Shown piece after piece: positions 19,296 to 26,754 of a DNA stretch of 64,000 bases. Each line of letters opens with the position of its first letter. Position 1 is the stretch's first letter. Both the position numbers and the translations under genes were made by a program. Source of the DNA: Actinophytocola xinjiangensis (GTDB lineage Bacteria > Actinomycetota > Actinomycetes > Mycobacteriales > Pseudonocardiaceae); the NCBI RefSeq assembly GCF_001921215.1, contig NZ_MSIF01000008.1, forward strand, positions 124,001 through 188,000, given 5' to 3'. The notes under the pieces were generated by a model. It was given only the letters and a program-made list of their open reading frames with translations. It ran no database searches and was not told where the DNA came from.

Positions 19296-20674
19296 GGCGT
19301 GACCCGGAAGGTCGCGTCCTGCCGGTCGGTCGCCGTGCTGATCGGGTCGACGCGGACCAGGTCGTTGGCGTGCCGCAGGTGGCGGTCGGGGAAGTTGTAC
19401 GAGCGGAACGAGGACCACGCGGAGTCGGCCAGGCCGGCGACCCGGTGGAAGGTGGCGTCCGCGCGGAAGGTCGCGCTGTTGTCGTTCTGGTCCAGGCGGG
19501 CCGCGTAGTCGAAGTGTCGCAGGTACCGGTCGGGGTAGTTCACCGACTGGAAGGACACCCCGGCGGAGTCGGCCAGGCCGGGGACCAGGCGCCAGAGCTG
19601 GTCCTGGTAGGAGTCGAACGGGTACGGGTCGGTCCGCACGATGTTGTTGGCGTGCCGCACGAACCGGTCCGGGAAGTTGGACAATTTGAGACGCACCCAG
19701 TTCGGCAGGCCCCAGCGGGCCACGGCGCCGGAGTACTCGGCGTCGGTGATGCCGATCATCGAGCCGTGTTTGGCGTTGAGCGGCGGGGTGTAGTCGCGCT
19801 GGTTGAGCACCGGCCAGGAGCCGGAGGTGATGCTGGTGGTGGACCAGGCGTAGTAGTCGTTGTTGACCGGGCTGAACGAGTCGCCCCACAGCCGCCAGCC
19901 GCCCTCGTTGGTGCGGTGCAGCAGCGGGGCCTCGATCGCGTTGCCCTGCCGCAGGCCGCCGGTGTAGGTGGTGAAGCTGTTCGGCGCACCGGTGGTCGAC
20001 CGGGCGCCGTAGAGGTTCCCGTTGGCGAGGTTCTTGTAGTACAGGTAGGTGGTGGCGCCGTCGACCACGATGTCGCCGTCCAGCACGCCGAACCCGGGGC
20101 TGAAGAACACCTGCGGGGTGCTCACCGTGCGGAAGTCGCTGGTGTAGTTGACCATGAGGACGTCGCCGCCCTGGTTGGCGGAGTAGACGATGCCGTACTG
20201 CCCGCGCGCGGCGTCCCAGAACACGGTCGGCGCCCAGGTGTGGGTGTTGGCCCAGGTGTGCATGCGGATACGGCGGTAGCCGGTGAAGCTCGTGAGGTTC
20301 TGCGAGTCCCACACGTGCAGGTACTGGCTGACCCGCTGGAAGTCGGTGCCGTTGAGGTCGGTGGCCACGACGACGAAGGTGCCGTCCTGCCTGCGCAGGA
20401 TGAACGGGTCGCGCAGGCCGAGTTCGCCCGCCGTCGGGGTGGCGACCGGGTTGTTCTGGTTCAACGGTGTCCAGTTGAGACCGTCCCGGCTGACGGCGAG
20501 GTGCAGGCCGTAGTTGGCGCCCACCATGTTCGGGGACTCGGTGAAGTAGGTCATGAGGTAGGCGGTGTTGGCGGCGGCCGTCGGCTGGGCGAGGGCCGTT
20601 CGGCCGGCGCCGCTCATCAGGACCGCCGCGCCGGCCACGGCACCTCGGGTGAACATCCTCCGGTTGATGGTCAA
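19292..20674 (-). CDS. Secreted GH43-like arabinosidase with CBM42 (AbfB)
   Basis: 460 aa. The TTG start at 20674 is chosen because GGAAGGA lies nine bases upstream and it gives an N-terminus with twin arginines (INRRMFTRGAV), consistent with Tat export; ATG 20656 has GGAGG directly against it. Catalytic region 50-330: five-bladed propeller like GH43, with GLRDPFIL (base Asp), APTVFW and DGDIVVDG. Residues 335-460 form an AbfB/CBM42 beta-trefoil with three repeats, FPDRFVRH, YPDRYLRH and FPDRHLRH, the type that binds arabinofuranose side chains. First gene of the two-gene operon. A perfect LacI-type operator lies just upstream. Substrate probably arabinan or arabinoxylan. Confidence 0.9.
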   Translation of the reverse strand: MTINRRMFTRGAVAGAAVLMSGAGRTALAQPTAAANTAYLMTYFTESPNMVGANYGLHLAVSRDGLNWTPLNQNNPVATPTAGELGLRDPFILRRQDGTFVVVATDLNGTDFQRVSQYLHVWDSQNLTSFTGYRRIRMHTWANTHTWAPTVFWDAARGQYGIVYSANQGGDVLMVNYTSDFRTVSTPQVFFSPGFGVLDGDIVVDGATTYLYYKNLANGNLYGARSTTGAPNSFTTYTGGLRQGNAIEAPLLHRTNEGGWRLWGDSFSPVNNDYYAWSTTSITSGSWPVLNQRDYTPPLNAKHGSMIGITDAEYSGAVARWGLPNWVRLKLSNFPDRFVRHANNIVRTDPYPFDSYQDQLWRLVPGLADSAGVSFQSVNYPDRYLRHFDYAARLDQNDNSATFRADATFHRVAGLADSAWSSFRSYNFPDRHLRHANDLVRVDPISTATDRQDATFRVTP

Positions 20675-20695
20675 CGGTCGCGTCCTTCCGCTCGA

Positions 20696-20709
20696 TGTTA
20701 GCGCTAACA
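20696..20709. promoter_or_regulatory. LacI-type operator, perfect palindrome
   Basis: TGTTAGCGCTAACA is a perfect 14-bp palindrome with the central CG typical of LacI/GalR-family operators. It lies 22 bases before the GH43-like start codon, so it should control the GH43-GH127 operon. No LacI-family gene occurs in the window, so the regulator must be encoded elsewhere. Confidence 0.85.
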
Positions 20710-20845
20710 ATTCGATCAAGGACAGCATTCACCCAGCTGACCTCGGTGCCGCAGACGTTCAACACTTCGCCACACTGAAGCGGCCAAGCGGACCCATTAC
20801 CCGAAGCCATGAAACCACTTCGCCCGTGACGCGGTCAACACTGGT

Positions 20846-20859
20846 TGTGAACGCTAACT
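20846..20859. promoter_or_regulatory. Second, imperfect LacI-type operator
   Basis: TGTGAACGCTAACT matches the palindrome at 20696 in 11 of 14 positions, keeping the CGCTAAC half-site. The two centres are 150 bp apart in the same divergent intergenic region, which could allow looping or control of the HxlR side too. Confidence 0.6.
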
Positions 20860-20866
20860 TCCACAT

Positions 20867-20904
20867 GGTTGAGAAAATCAACCTCCTGGTTGAGTTTCTC
20901 AACC
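20867..20904. promoter_or_regulatory. Doubled GGTTGA-N5-TCAACC operator of the HxlR gene
   Basis: Two copies of the inverted repeat GGTTGA-N5-TCAACC, at 20867-20883 and 20888-20904, with centres 21 bp (two helical turns) apart. The second covers the predicted -35 of the HxlR gene. Winged-helix HxlR proteins bind such short inverted repeats, so autorepression is likely. Confidence 0.8.
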
Positions 20905-20918
20905 ACCTTGTTTAGCCT
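20890..20918 (+). promoter_or_regulatory. Promoter of the HxlR gene (leaderless)
   Basis: TTGAGT (20890-20895), 17-bp spacer, TAGCCT (20913-20918). The expected transcription start is at or near GTG 20925; there is no ribosome site. Confidence 0.6.
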
Positions 20919-20924
20919 GTGAAC

Positions 20925-21569
20925 GTGCGCTCCTACGCCCAGTACTGCTCGCTGGCCCGCACCCTCGACGTGGTGGGCGACCGCTGGGTGCTGCTGATCG
21001 TCCGCGAACTGCTCACCCAGGGCCCCTGCCGCTTCTCCGACCTGCGCCGGGGACTGCCGGGCATCGCCAGCAACCTGCTGGCCGACCGCCTGCGTGACCT
21101 GGAGACCGCCGGTCTGGTCATCCGCCACGAGCAGCCGCCGCCGGTCGCCGCCACGCTCATCGGCCTCACCGCCCGAGGCCGCGACCTGACCGGCGTCGTC
21201 CGGGAACTGACCCGCTGGGGCGCTCCCCTGATGGCCGCCCCCGCGCAGGGCGACGCGTTCCGCGTGCACTGGTTCGCGTTGCCGTTGCGTCACCTGTGCA
21301 CGGACCACACCCCGCAGGCGCCGTCGAGCGTCGTGCGCCTGGGCGACCTCACCGACGGCTGCGACATCATCGCCGCCCACGGCCGGGTCGACGTCCTCCC
21401 CTGCTCGACCGACTACCGGCCCGACGTCACGATCACCGGCCCCCCACAGGTGTTCGTCGCCCTGTTCACCGGCGCCATGCCCCTGCCCACCGCGATGACC
21501 ATGGGCCTGACCGTCATCGGCTCGGTCACCGCCCTCGAACGCGTACTCCCCAGGAGGACCGGTGCCTGA
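20925..21569 (+). CDS. HxlR-family regulator with SCP2-like C-terminal domain
   Basis: 214 aa. HxlR winged helix in residues 1-100 (LDVVGDRWVLLIVRELL, FSDLRRGLPGIASNLLADRLRDLE). The C-terminal half (120-214) resembles the SCP2 sterol-carrier-like domain seen behind HxlR domains in actinobacteria and may bind a hydrophobic ligand. GTG 20925 is preferred to GTG 20919 because the TAGCCT box ends at 20918 and family members start MRSYxQYC. Two operator copies lie directly upstream. The stop lies inside the next gene (8-base overlap). Other target: perhaps the TfoX-like gene it is coupled to. Confidence 0.9.
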   Translation: MRSYAQYCSLARTLDVVGDRWVLLIVRELLTQGPCRFSDLRRGLPGIASNLLADRLRDLETAGLVIRHEQPPPVAATLIGLTARGRDLTGVVRELTRWGAPLMAAPAQGDAFRVHWFALPLRHLCTDHTPQAPSSVVRLGDLTDGCDIIAAHGRVDVLPCSTDYRPDVTITGPPQVFVALFTGAMPLPTAMTMGLTVIGSVTALERVLPRRTGA

Positions 21570-21900
21570 GCCACCCAACGCCGACCTGCTCGACCGCCTC
21601 GCCGAGGACTTCCCCCACGACGTCACGCTGGGAACGATGTTCCGCAGCCCCGGCCTGCGCGTCGGCGGCAGGATCTTCGCGTTCCTCGGCCACGGCGGCG
21701 AACTCATCCTCAAGCTCCCGGCCGACCGCGCCCACGAACTCGTCACCGCCGGCACGGCCCAGCGGGTGACCATGGGCACCCGAACGATGCGGGAGTGGAT
21801 CGAACTCCCCACCCGACCCGACCGCGACGCCACCCTCACCCTCTGGCGCACCCTCGCCCACGAGGCCCACCAGTACGTCAACTCCCTGCCGGCACCGTGA
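21562..21900 (+). CDS. TfoX/YjbR-like small protein
   Basis: 112 aa. The pattern GRIFAFLGHGGELILKLP followed by REWIELP resembles the TfoX N-terminal/YjbR fold. In most actinobacteria these are small conserved proteins of unknown role. GTG start with AGGAGG seven bases upstream; overlaps the HxlR gene by eight bases, so co-translated with it. No DNA-uptake role is implied. Confidence 0.75.
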   Translation: MPEPPNADLLDRLAEDFPHDVTLGTMFRSPGLRVGGRIFAFLGHGGELILKLPADRAHELVTAGTAQRVTMGTRTMREWIELPTRPDRDATLTLWRTLAHEAHQYVNSLPAP

Positions 21901-21922
21901 CCGTCGGCCAGTGGTCGCGGCC

Positions 21923-22390
21923 CTACGTCGCGACGATGAGGGCCTGTGGCGCGGCCGTCTTCATGCGGGTGTTGAGCCAGGACAGCTGACGGCTCGTCTC
22001 CCCGCCGGCCTCGCCGGCGAGGGTGAGCAGTTCGTGGTCGCGCAGGCCCTGGGCGGCCTGGTTGATCACCGTCCAGGTGGTCAGGACGAGGGTGGCCAGG
22101 ACGTGCAGGTCCTGCAGGTCCCGCAGCAGCCCCACCGGACCGGAGCGGACCTGGGCGAGGCCGGCGGCGTGCAGGCGTTCCGGCTCCTCGACCTCGCCGT
22201 GGCCCTGTTCGCCGTAGCGGGCGACGATCGGGGCGAGGCGGGCGAGGTGACCGTCGCTGAACCCGGCCAGGGTGTGGCAGGTGTGGAGCACGTCGGGTTG
22301 GCTGGCGTGGCCGTCGCCGATGACGCGGAGGGACTCGGCGAGGGTCTGTTCGCTGTGGTGGGCCAGCCCGATGTAGGTGACGAGGTGCAT
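21923..22390 (-). CDS. Conserved protein coupled to the molybdopterin oxidoreductase
   Basis: 155 aa, no recognised family. Rich in His (HHSEQ, TCHTLAGFSDGHL) and mostly helical, without signal peptide or membrane segment. The ATG at 22390 overlaps the stop of the oxidoreductase (ATGA), so it is made with it. It may be a maturation chaperone, a partner subunit or a small metal- or heme-binding helical protein; nothing in the sequence decides this. Confidence 0.78.
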   Translation of the reverse strand: MHLVTYIGLAHHSEQTLAESLRVIGDGHASQPDVLHTCHTLAGFSDGHLARLAPIVARYGEQGHGEVEEPERLHAAGLAQVRSGPVGLLRDLQDLHVLATLVLTTWTVINQAAQGLRDHELLTLAGEAGGETSRQLSWLNTRMKTAAPQALIVAT

Positions 22391-24867
22391 CAGCGGGCCC
22401 CCGGGTCGTTCGGGTAGTGCGGGGTGTCCACGCGGCGGGTGGTCGTCGGCGGGCCGCCCGCCGTGGGCGGCACCCCGTCGGTCGCGGGGGCGGAGGCCGC
22501 GGTGGTGGGGGCCGGCGCGGGGCCGGCGCCGGCGCGGATCTTGGTCACCCGGCAGGCGGCGGTCTTGAAGTAGGGCTGTTTGGACACCGGGTCCCACACC
22601 GTCATGGTCAGCTCGTTGGCCTGACGGGACGGGGACGCGTCGACGTCGAGGCCGGCGGGATCCCAGGCGCCGTAGTGGAACGGGGCGAACACCGCGCCCT
22701 CCCGCACCTGCCCCACCCGCGCCCTGACCTGGATCGCGCCGCGCGGTGACTCGACCCGGACGACGTCGCCCTCGGTGATCTCCAGGCGGGCGGCGTCGGC
22801 GACCGACAGCTCGACCCAGGCGTCGGGCGCGGCGTCGTTCAGGGTGCGCGCGCGACCGGTCTTGGTCCGCGTGTGCCACTGGTAGACCGTCCGGCCGGTC
22901 GTGTACAGCAGCGGGTAGTCCTCGCTGGGGGTCTCGTGCGGCGGTGTGTGGCGCGCGCCCTTCAGCAACGCCCGCCCGGCCGGGCGCAGCGCCCGGTGCT
23001 CCTGTTCGGTGACCGTCGCCCCGGTGAGCAGGTCGTGGCCGTAGGTCTCGCACCGGTCGGTGTCGGTGGGGAACACCGCGTCGGTGTAGAGCCGGTCGGT
23101 GCCCTCCGGGGCCTGGTCGTTGACCGGCCACGGGATGCCGGTGGGGCCGCGCAGCTTCTCGTAGGTCAGGCCGGTGTAGTCGACCGGCCGTCCCCGGCTC
23201 GCCTCCCGCCACGCGTCGAACGCCTCCTCGGGGTGGCGCCACCGGATCAGCGGGGCGCCGTCGCGGTCACGGAAGTCCATCGCGTCGGCGTACATCAGGA
23301 AGATCTCCAGGTCGCTCCTGGCCTCGCCGGGCGGATCGACCGCCTTCTCCGACAGGTGCACGGTGCGGTTGACGTTGGTGAACGTCCCGGTCTTCTCGCC
23401 CCACCCGGCGGCCGGCAGCACCACGTCGGCCAGCTGGGCGGTCTCGGTGAGGAACAGGTCCTGCACGATCACGAAACACTGGTCGCCGGCCAGGACGCGG
23501 CGGACCCGCGCGGACTCGGGCATCGACACCGCCGGGTTGGTCGCGCTGATCCACAACAGCCCGATACTGCCCTCCTCGGCGTAGCTGAGGATCTGCATGG
23601 CGTGGGTCGGCGGTGACCAGTGCGGGATGGTCAGCGGGTCGACGTTCCACAGCTCGGCCAGCTCCCGCACGTGGTTCGGGTTGTCCCAGTTGCGAAAGCC
23701 GGGCAGGTCGCCGTCGGCGCCGCACTCGCGGTTGTTCTGCGCGGTCGGCTGGCCGTTCATCTGCAGGATCCCCGAGCCGGGCCGGCCGATCAGGCCGCGC
23801 AGCAGGTGCAGGTTGTGCACGGCGACCGCCGAGGCCGTCGCCTGGTGCGACTGGTAGAAGCCCTGCAGGACCGTGGACAGCACGTCGCGGCTCTCTCCGA
23901 AGATCCGCGCCGCCCGGCTCAGTTCCCCGGCGTCCACGTCACACACCCGCGCCACCTCCCTGGGCGTGTACGGCTCCACAATGGACCGCAGGTCCGCCGC
24001 GCCGACGGTGTGCGCGCGCACCCACGGCTCGTCGACCCACCCGTTGACGAACAGCTCCCTGGTCAGGCCGTTCATCAGGGCGAGGTTCGTGCCGACGCGG
24101 GGAGCGAGGTGGACCCCGCCCGTGCGCTCCGCCTCCCGCGCGACCGGGGTGCGCCTCGGGTCGACGCACACGATCAACGGCGGGTCGGCGGCGCGGGTGC
24201 GGTCCAGGATTCGTGACCACAGCACGGTCTGGGTCTCGGCCATGTTGTGGCCGTACAGGAAGATCGCGTCGCAGTGCTCGATGTCGGTGTAGGAGCCGGG
24301 CTGCCCGTCGGCGCCGAAGGACTCCTTGAACGCCGCCGCGCTGGTCGCCGTGCACAGCCGGGTGTTGCCGTCCATGTGCGGGGTGCCGAGGCCGGCCTTG
24401 CCGATGACGCCGAGGGTGTAGTACTCCTCGATGAACAGCTGCCCGGTGGTGTAGAACCCGTGGGTCAGCGGGCCCTTGTCGGCCAGCAGGCGCCTGGAGA
24501 CCTCGACGATCCTGGCCATGGCGGTGTCCCAGTCGGTCTCCACCAGCCGCCCCGCCTCCCGCACCAGCGGGTGGGTGAGCCGGTCGGGCGAGGACGCCCA
24601 CGGTGTGCTGCCGTACAGCCCTTTCGGCCCCAGCCGGCCGTGGTTGACCACGTCGCCCGCGCGTCCCCGGATGCCGACCATGCGCCCGTCCCGCACCGCG
24701 ATCTCGCAGCCGCAGCCGTTGCTGCACAACAGACAGGCGCTCTGGACCCACCGGTCGACCTGGTCCTCGGCCAGACCGTCGGCCAGGTACTGGTCCACCC
24801 TGGCCGGCCACACGGTGCCCTTCGCGTGCGGGGTGCGTGGACCCCAGAGATCAGCGATGCGATCCAT
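22390..24867 (-). CDS. Molybdopterin oxidoreductase (NasC/formate-dehydrogenase-like)
   Basis: 825 aa cytoplasmic oxidoreductase of the DMSO-reductase superfamily. N-terminal iron-sulfur region: C45, C48, C52 and C54; the place usually held by the fourth ligand (GRLCxKG) reads GRLGPKG with Gly80, so cluster ligation is not standard. Likely molybdenum ligand Cys172 (NTRLCTATSAA). Further bis-MGD-binding segments: LYGHNMAETQ, QMNGQPTAQNNRECG, and a C-terminal molydopterin-binding domain from about residue 650. The last 50 residues are a Pro/Ala/Thr-rich tail. No signal peptide. Assimilatory nitrate reductase or formate dehydrogenase are the nearest recognised groups; the substrate is open. ATG 24867 has GGAGGG directly before it. 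Confidence 0.88.
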   Translation of the reverse strand: MDRIADLWGPRTPHAKGTVWPARVDQYLADGLAEDQVDRWVQSACLLCSNGCGCEIAVRDGRMVGIRGRAGDVVNHGRLGPKGLYGSTPWASSPDRLTHPLVREAGRLVETDWDTAMARIVEVSRRLLADKGPLTHGFYTTGQLFIEEYYTLGVIGKAGLGTPHMDGNTRLCTATSAAAFKESFGADGQPGSYTDIEHCDAIFLYGHNMAETQTVLWSRILDRTRAADPPLIVCVDPRRTPVAREAERTGGVHLAPRVGTNLALMNGLTRELFVNGWVDEPWVRAHTVGAADLRSIVEPYTPREVARVCDVDAGELSRAARIFGESRDVLSTVLQGFYQSHQATASAVAVHNLHLLRGLIGRPGSGILQMNGQPTAQNNRECGADGDLPGFRNWDNPNHVRELAELWNVDPLTIPHWSPPTHAMQILSYAEEGSIGLLWISATNPAVSMPESARVRRVLAGDQCFVIVQDLFLTETAQLADVVLPAAGWGEKTGTFTNVNRTVHLSEKAVDPPGEARSDLEIFLMYADAMDFRDRDGAPLIRWRHPEEAFDAWREASRGRPVDYTGLTYEKLRGPTGIPWPVNDQAPEGTDRLYTDAVFPTDTDRCETYGHDLLTGATVTEQEHRALRPAGRALLKGARHTPPHETPSEDYPLLYTTGRTVYQWHTRTKTGRARTLNDAAPDAWVELSVADAARLEITEGDVVRVESPRGAIQVRARVGQVREGAVFAPFHYGAWDPAGLDVDASPSRQANELTMTVWDPVSKQPYFKTAACRVTKIRAGAGPAPAPTTAASAPATDGVPPTAGGPPTTTRRVDTPHYPNDPGAR

Positions 24868-24908
24868 CCCTCCACTGTGCGCTCCCCCGACGGGACCCGC
24901 TCGCCGGC

Positions 24909-24933
24909 GGATACTCGGCCTCAGGTCGGGTAC
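24909..24933 (+). promoter_or_regulatory. SigB/SigF-like promoter of the FUSC gene
   Basis: GGAT (24909-24912), N15, GGGTAC (24928-24933), then nine bases to ATG 24943. It matches the actinobacterial general-stress consensus GNNT-N14-16-GGGTAY. The short leader predicts a leaderless or nearly leaderless mRNA. Confidence 0.7.
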
Positions 24934-24942
24934 GCCGTCGTC

Positions 24943-26070
24943 ATGGGCACGGCAGGGACGATCCGCGGCACGGTCGCGTGGTCGGTCCCGCGCCTGGTCC
25001 CGCGCCTGGTTCCGAGCCTGGTTCCGGCGGCGAAGATGGCCGTCGCCGCGGTGGTGGCGTGGTCGGTCGCCCGGCTGTTCGACGACACGCAGTCGTTCAT
25101 CGCCGCGTACGCGGCGGTGTTCATGGTCGCCGGGACCGTGTACCGGTCGCTGCTCGACGCCGCCCGCCAGGTCACCACGGTGGTGCTGGGCGTGCTGGTG
25201 GCGTTCGTGGCGGTGCTGGTGATCCCGTGGCCGCCGGCCGAGCTGGGAGTCGCGGTGTTCGCCGGCATGATGCTCGGCTCGTGGCGACGGCTCGGTCCGG
25301 ACGGCATCTGGGTCGGGGTGGTGGCGCTGCTGATGGTCACCTTCGGCACCGCCGACGACGTGTCCTACCTGGCGCTGCGGGTCGGTGAGGCGGTGTTCGG
25401 CGCGGTCGTCGGGATCGCGGTGAACGCGCTGGTCGCGCCGCCGCTGCGGCTGCGTGCCGGTGGCCGGGCGGTCGCCGCGCTCAGCGCCGACCTCGCGAAC
25501 CTGCTCACCGCGGCGGCCGCCGGCCTGCGGGGCGGCTGGGCCGAGGACGACGCCCGCGGGTGGCGCCGGTCGGCGTGCCAGCTGGAGGTGGCGGCCCGGC
25601 ACGCCGAGAACGAGATCGGCCACGGGCACGAGAGCCTGCGGCTGAACTCGCGCCGCCGCCGCCGGACCGGTCTGGCGCACCCGTCGGTCGAGGACCGCAG
25701 GCTGTCGGTGCTGCGGGCACTGGTGCGGCACACCCAGCAGCTCACCGAGACCCTGGCCGCGTCGGCCGAACCCGCCAGTACTCTGCCCGCGACCGGCACC
25801 ACGTTCGACGCGCGCCTGGCCGACCCCGTCGACACGCTCGCCGAGGCCGTCCGCGCCTACCGCGACCCGCACAGCCACCGCCTCGACCGCGACGCGCTCA
25901 CCGCGGCCTTGGCCCACGCCCGCGACCGTCGCGCCGCGATGGCCAGGATCGTCCCGTCGCCCGACCTCGACCCCCCGAAGGACTGGAGCACCCACGCCGC
26001 CGCCCTGGTCGCGGTCGAACGAGCACTGCGCACCCTCACCGACGCCCCCGACCCGGCCGACACCCGCTGA
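24943..26070 (+). CDS. FUSC/aromatic-acid-exporter-like membrane protein
   Basis: 375 aa. The N-terminal half has about five or six membrane segments (residues 28-165); the C-terminal half is soluble and helical (190-375). This is the layout of FUSC/DUF939 proteins related to aromatic acid exporters. The first 25 residues contain a 12-base tandem repeat that gives VPRL, VPRL, VPSL. A stress-type promoter ends nine bases before the start. Substrate unknown. It ends convergently 18 bases from the flavodoxin-like gene. Confidence 0.82.
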   Translation: MGTAGTIRGTVAWSVPRLVPRLVPSLVPAAKMAVAAVVAWSVARLFDDTQSFIAAYAAVFMVAGTVYRSLLDAARQVTTVVLGVLVAFVAVLVIPWPPAELGVAVFAGMMLGSWRRLGPDGIWVGVVALLMVTFGTADDVSYLALRVGEAVFGAVVGIAVNALVAPPLRLRAGGRAVAALSADLANLLTAAAAGLRGGWAEDDARGWRRSACQLEVAARHAENEIGHGHESLRLNSRRRRRTGLAHPSVEDRRLSVLRALVRHTQQLTETLAASAEPASTLPATGTTFDARLADPVDTLAEAVRAYRDPHSHRLDRDALTAALAHARDRRAAMARIVPSPDLDPPKDWSTHAAALVAVERALRTLTDAPDPADTR

Positions 26071-26088
26071 CGCCGGCACTGGGCGGCG

Positions 26089-26676
26089 TCAGGTCGGGTA
26101 GCCGGACCCGCGCAGCAGGCGGGCGAGGTGCGCGGCGTTGGCGGCCAGGGTCCTGGTGGTGGCGGCGACCGCGTCGGGAGTGCTGTCGAGGTCCAGGTAG
26201 TCCTTGGGGTTCATCGCCTCGTTGTTCCAGTAGGTGCCGCCACCGGCGGGCACGGTGAAACCGATGTCGTTGAGCGCCTGGAAGCAATCCGCGATGATCT
26301 TGTGCGCGCCGTCCTCGTTGCCCACGACGGCGACCACACCGACCTTGCCGTACACCGACGGGTGCTCCTCGGCGTTGAGCCGCTCCAGCACCCGCTGCGC
26401 GATGCTCGACGGGTGCCCCAGCCAGGTCGGCACGGCCAGCAGCAGGATGTCGGCGTCCAGGACGCGCTCGCGGATGGTCGGCCACTGGTCTCCCTGGCCC
26501 AGGTCGGTCGCGATCCCGGGCGGGACGTCGAAGTCGACGACCCGCACGAGTTCGCCGGTCACGTCCTGTGTCCGCAGCTCGTCGAGCACCTGACGGGCGA
26601 TCAGGTCGCTGCTCGACGCCTCGGGCGAGGACTTGAGCGTGCAGGTCAGTGCCAGTGCCTTCAGTGATGTGGCCAT
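26089..26676 (-). CDS. NADPH-dependent FMN reductase / flavodoxin-like protein
   Basis: 195 aa flavodoxin-fold protein. Visible: the N-terminal strand and phosphate loop region (LALTCTLKSSPEASSSD), VPTWLGHPSS as the isoalloxazine-contacting loop, and VVAVVGNEDGAH. Likely a flavin-dependent NAD(P)H:quinone or FMN reductase in the cytoplasm. It is divergent from the catalase gene, and both have GNNT-N15-GGGTAN promoters, so co-induction under stress is likely. Confidence 0.88.
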   Translation of the reverse strand: MATSLKALALTCTLKSSPEASSSDLIARQVLDELRTQDVTGELVRVVDFDVPPGIATDLGQGDQWPTIRERVLDADILLLAVPTWLGHPSSIAQRVLERLNAEEHPSVYGKVGVVAVVGNEDGAHKIIADCFQALNDIGFTVPAGGGTYWNNEAMNPKDYLDLDSTPDAVAATTRTLAANAAHLARLLRGSGYPT

Positions 26677-26685
26677 GACAGGGAC

Positions 26686-26710
26686 CTACCCGCACGACAC
26701 CGGCGCAATC
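26686..26710 (-). promoter_or_regulatory. SigB/SigF-like promoter of the flavodoxin-like gene
   Basis: On the minus strand: GATT (26710-26707), N15, GGGTAG (26691-26686), nine bases to ATG 26676. The last base deviates from GGGTAY, but spacing and distance to the start match the other four sites. Confidence 0.6.
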
Positions 26711-26719
26711 CGGTGGCCG

Positions 26720-26744
26720 GTTTCCCGTCGTCCCGTTCGGGTAC
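26720..26744 (+). promoter_or_regulatory. SigB/SigF-like promoter of the catalase operon
   Basis: GTTT (26720-26723), N15, GGGTAC (26739-26744), ten bases to ATG 26755. Full match to the general-stress sigma factor consensus. It probably drives catalase, P450 and the small 76-aa gene together. Confidence 0.75.
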
Positions 26745-26754
26745 GCGACAGGTC

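Noticed and set aside
24950-25030. 12-base tandem repeat as a regulatory element
   Set aside because: It is inside the FUSC coding frame and gives the VPRL/VPSL repeats at the N-terminus.
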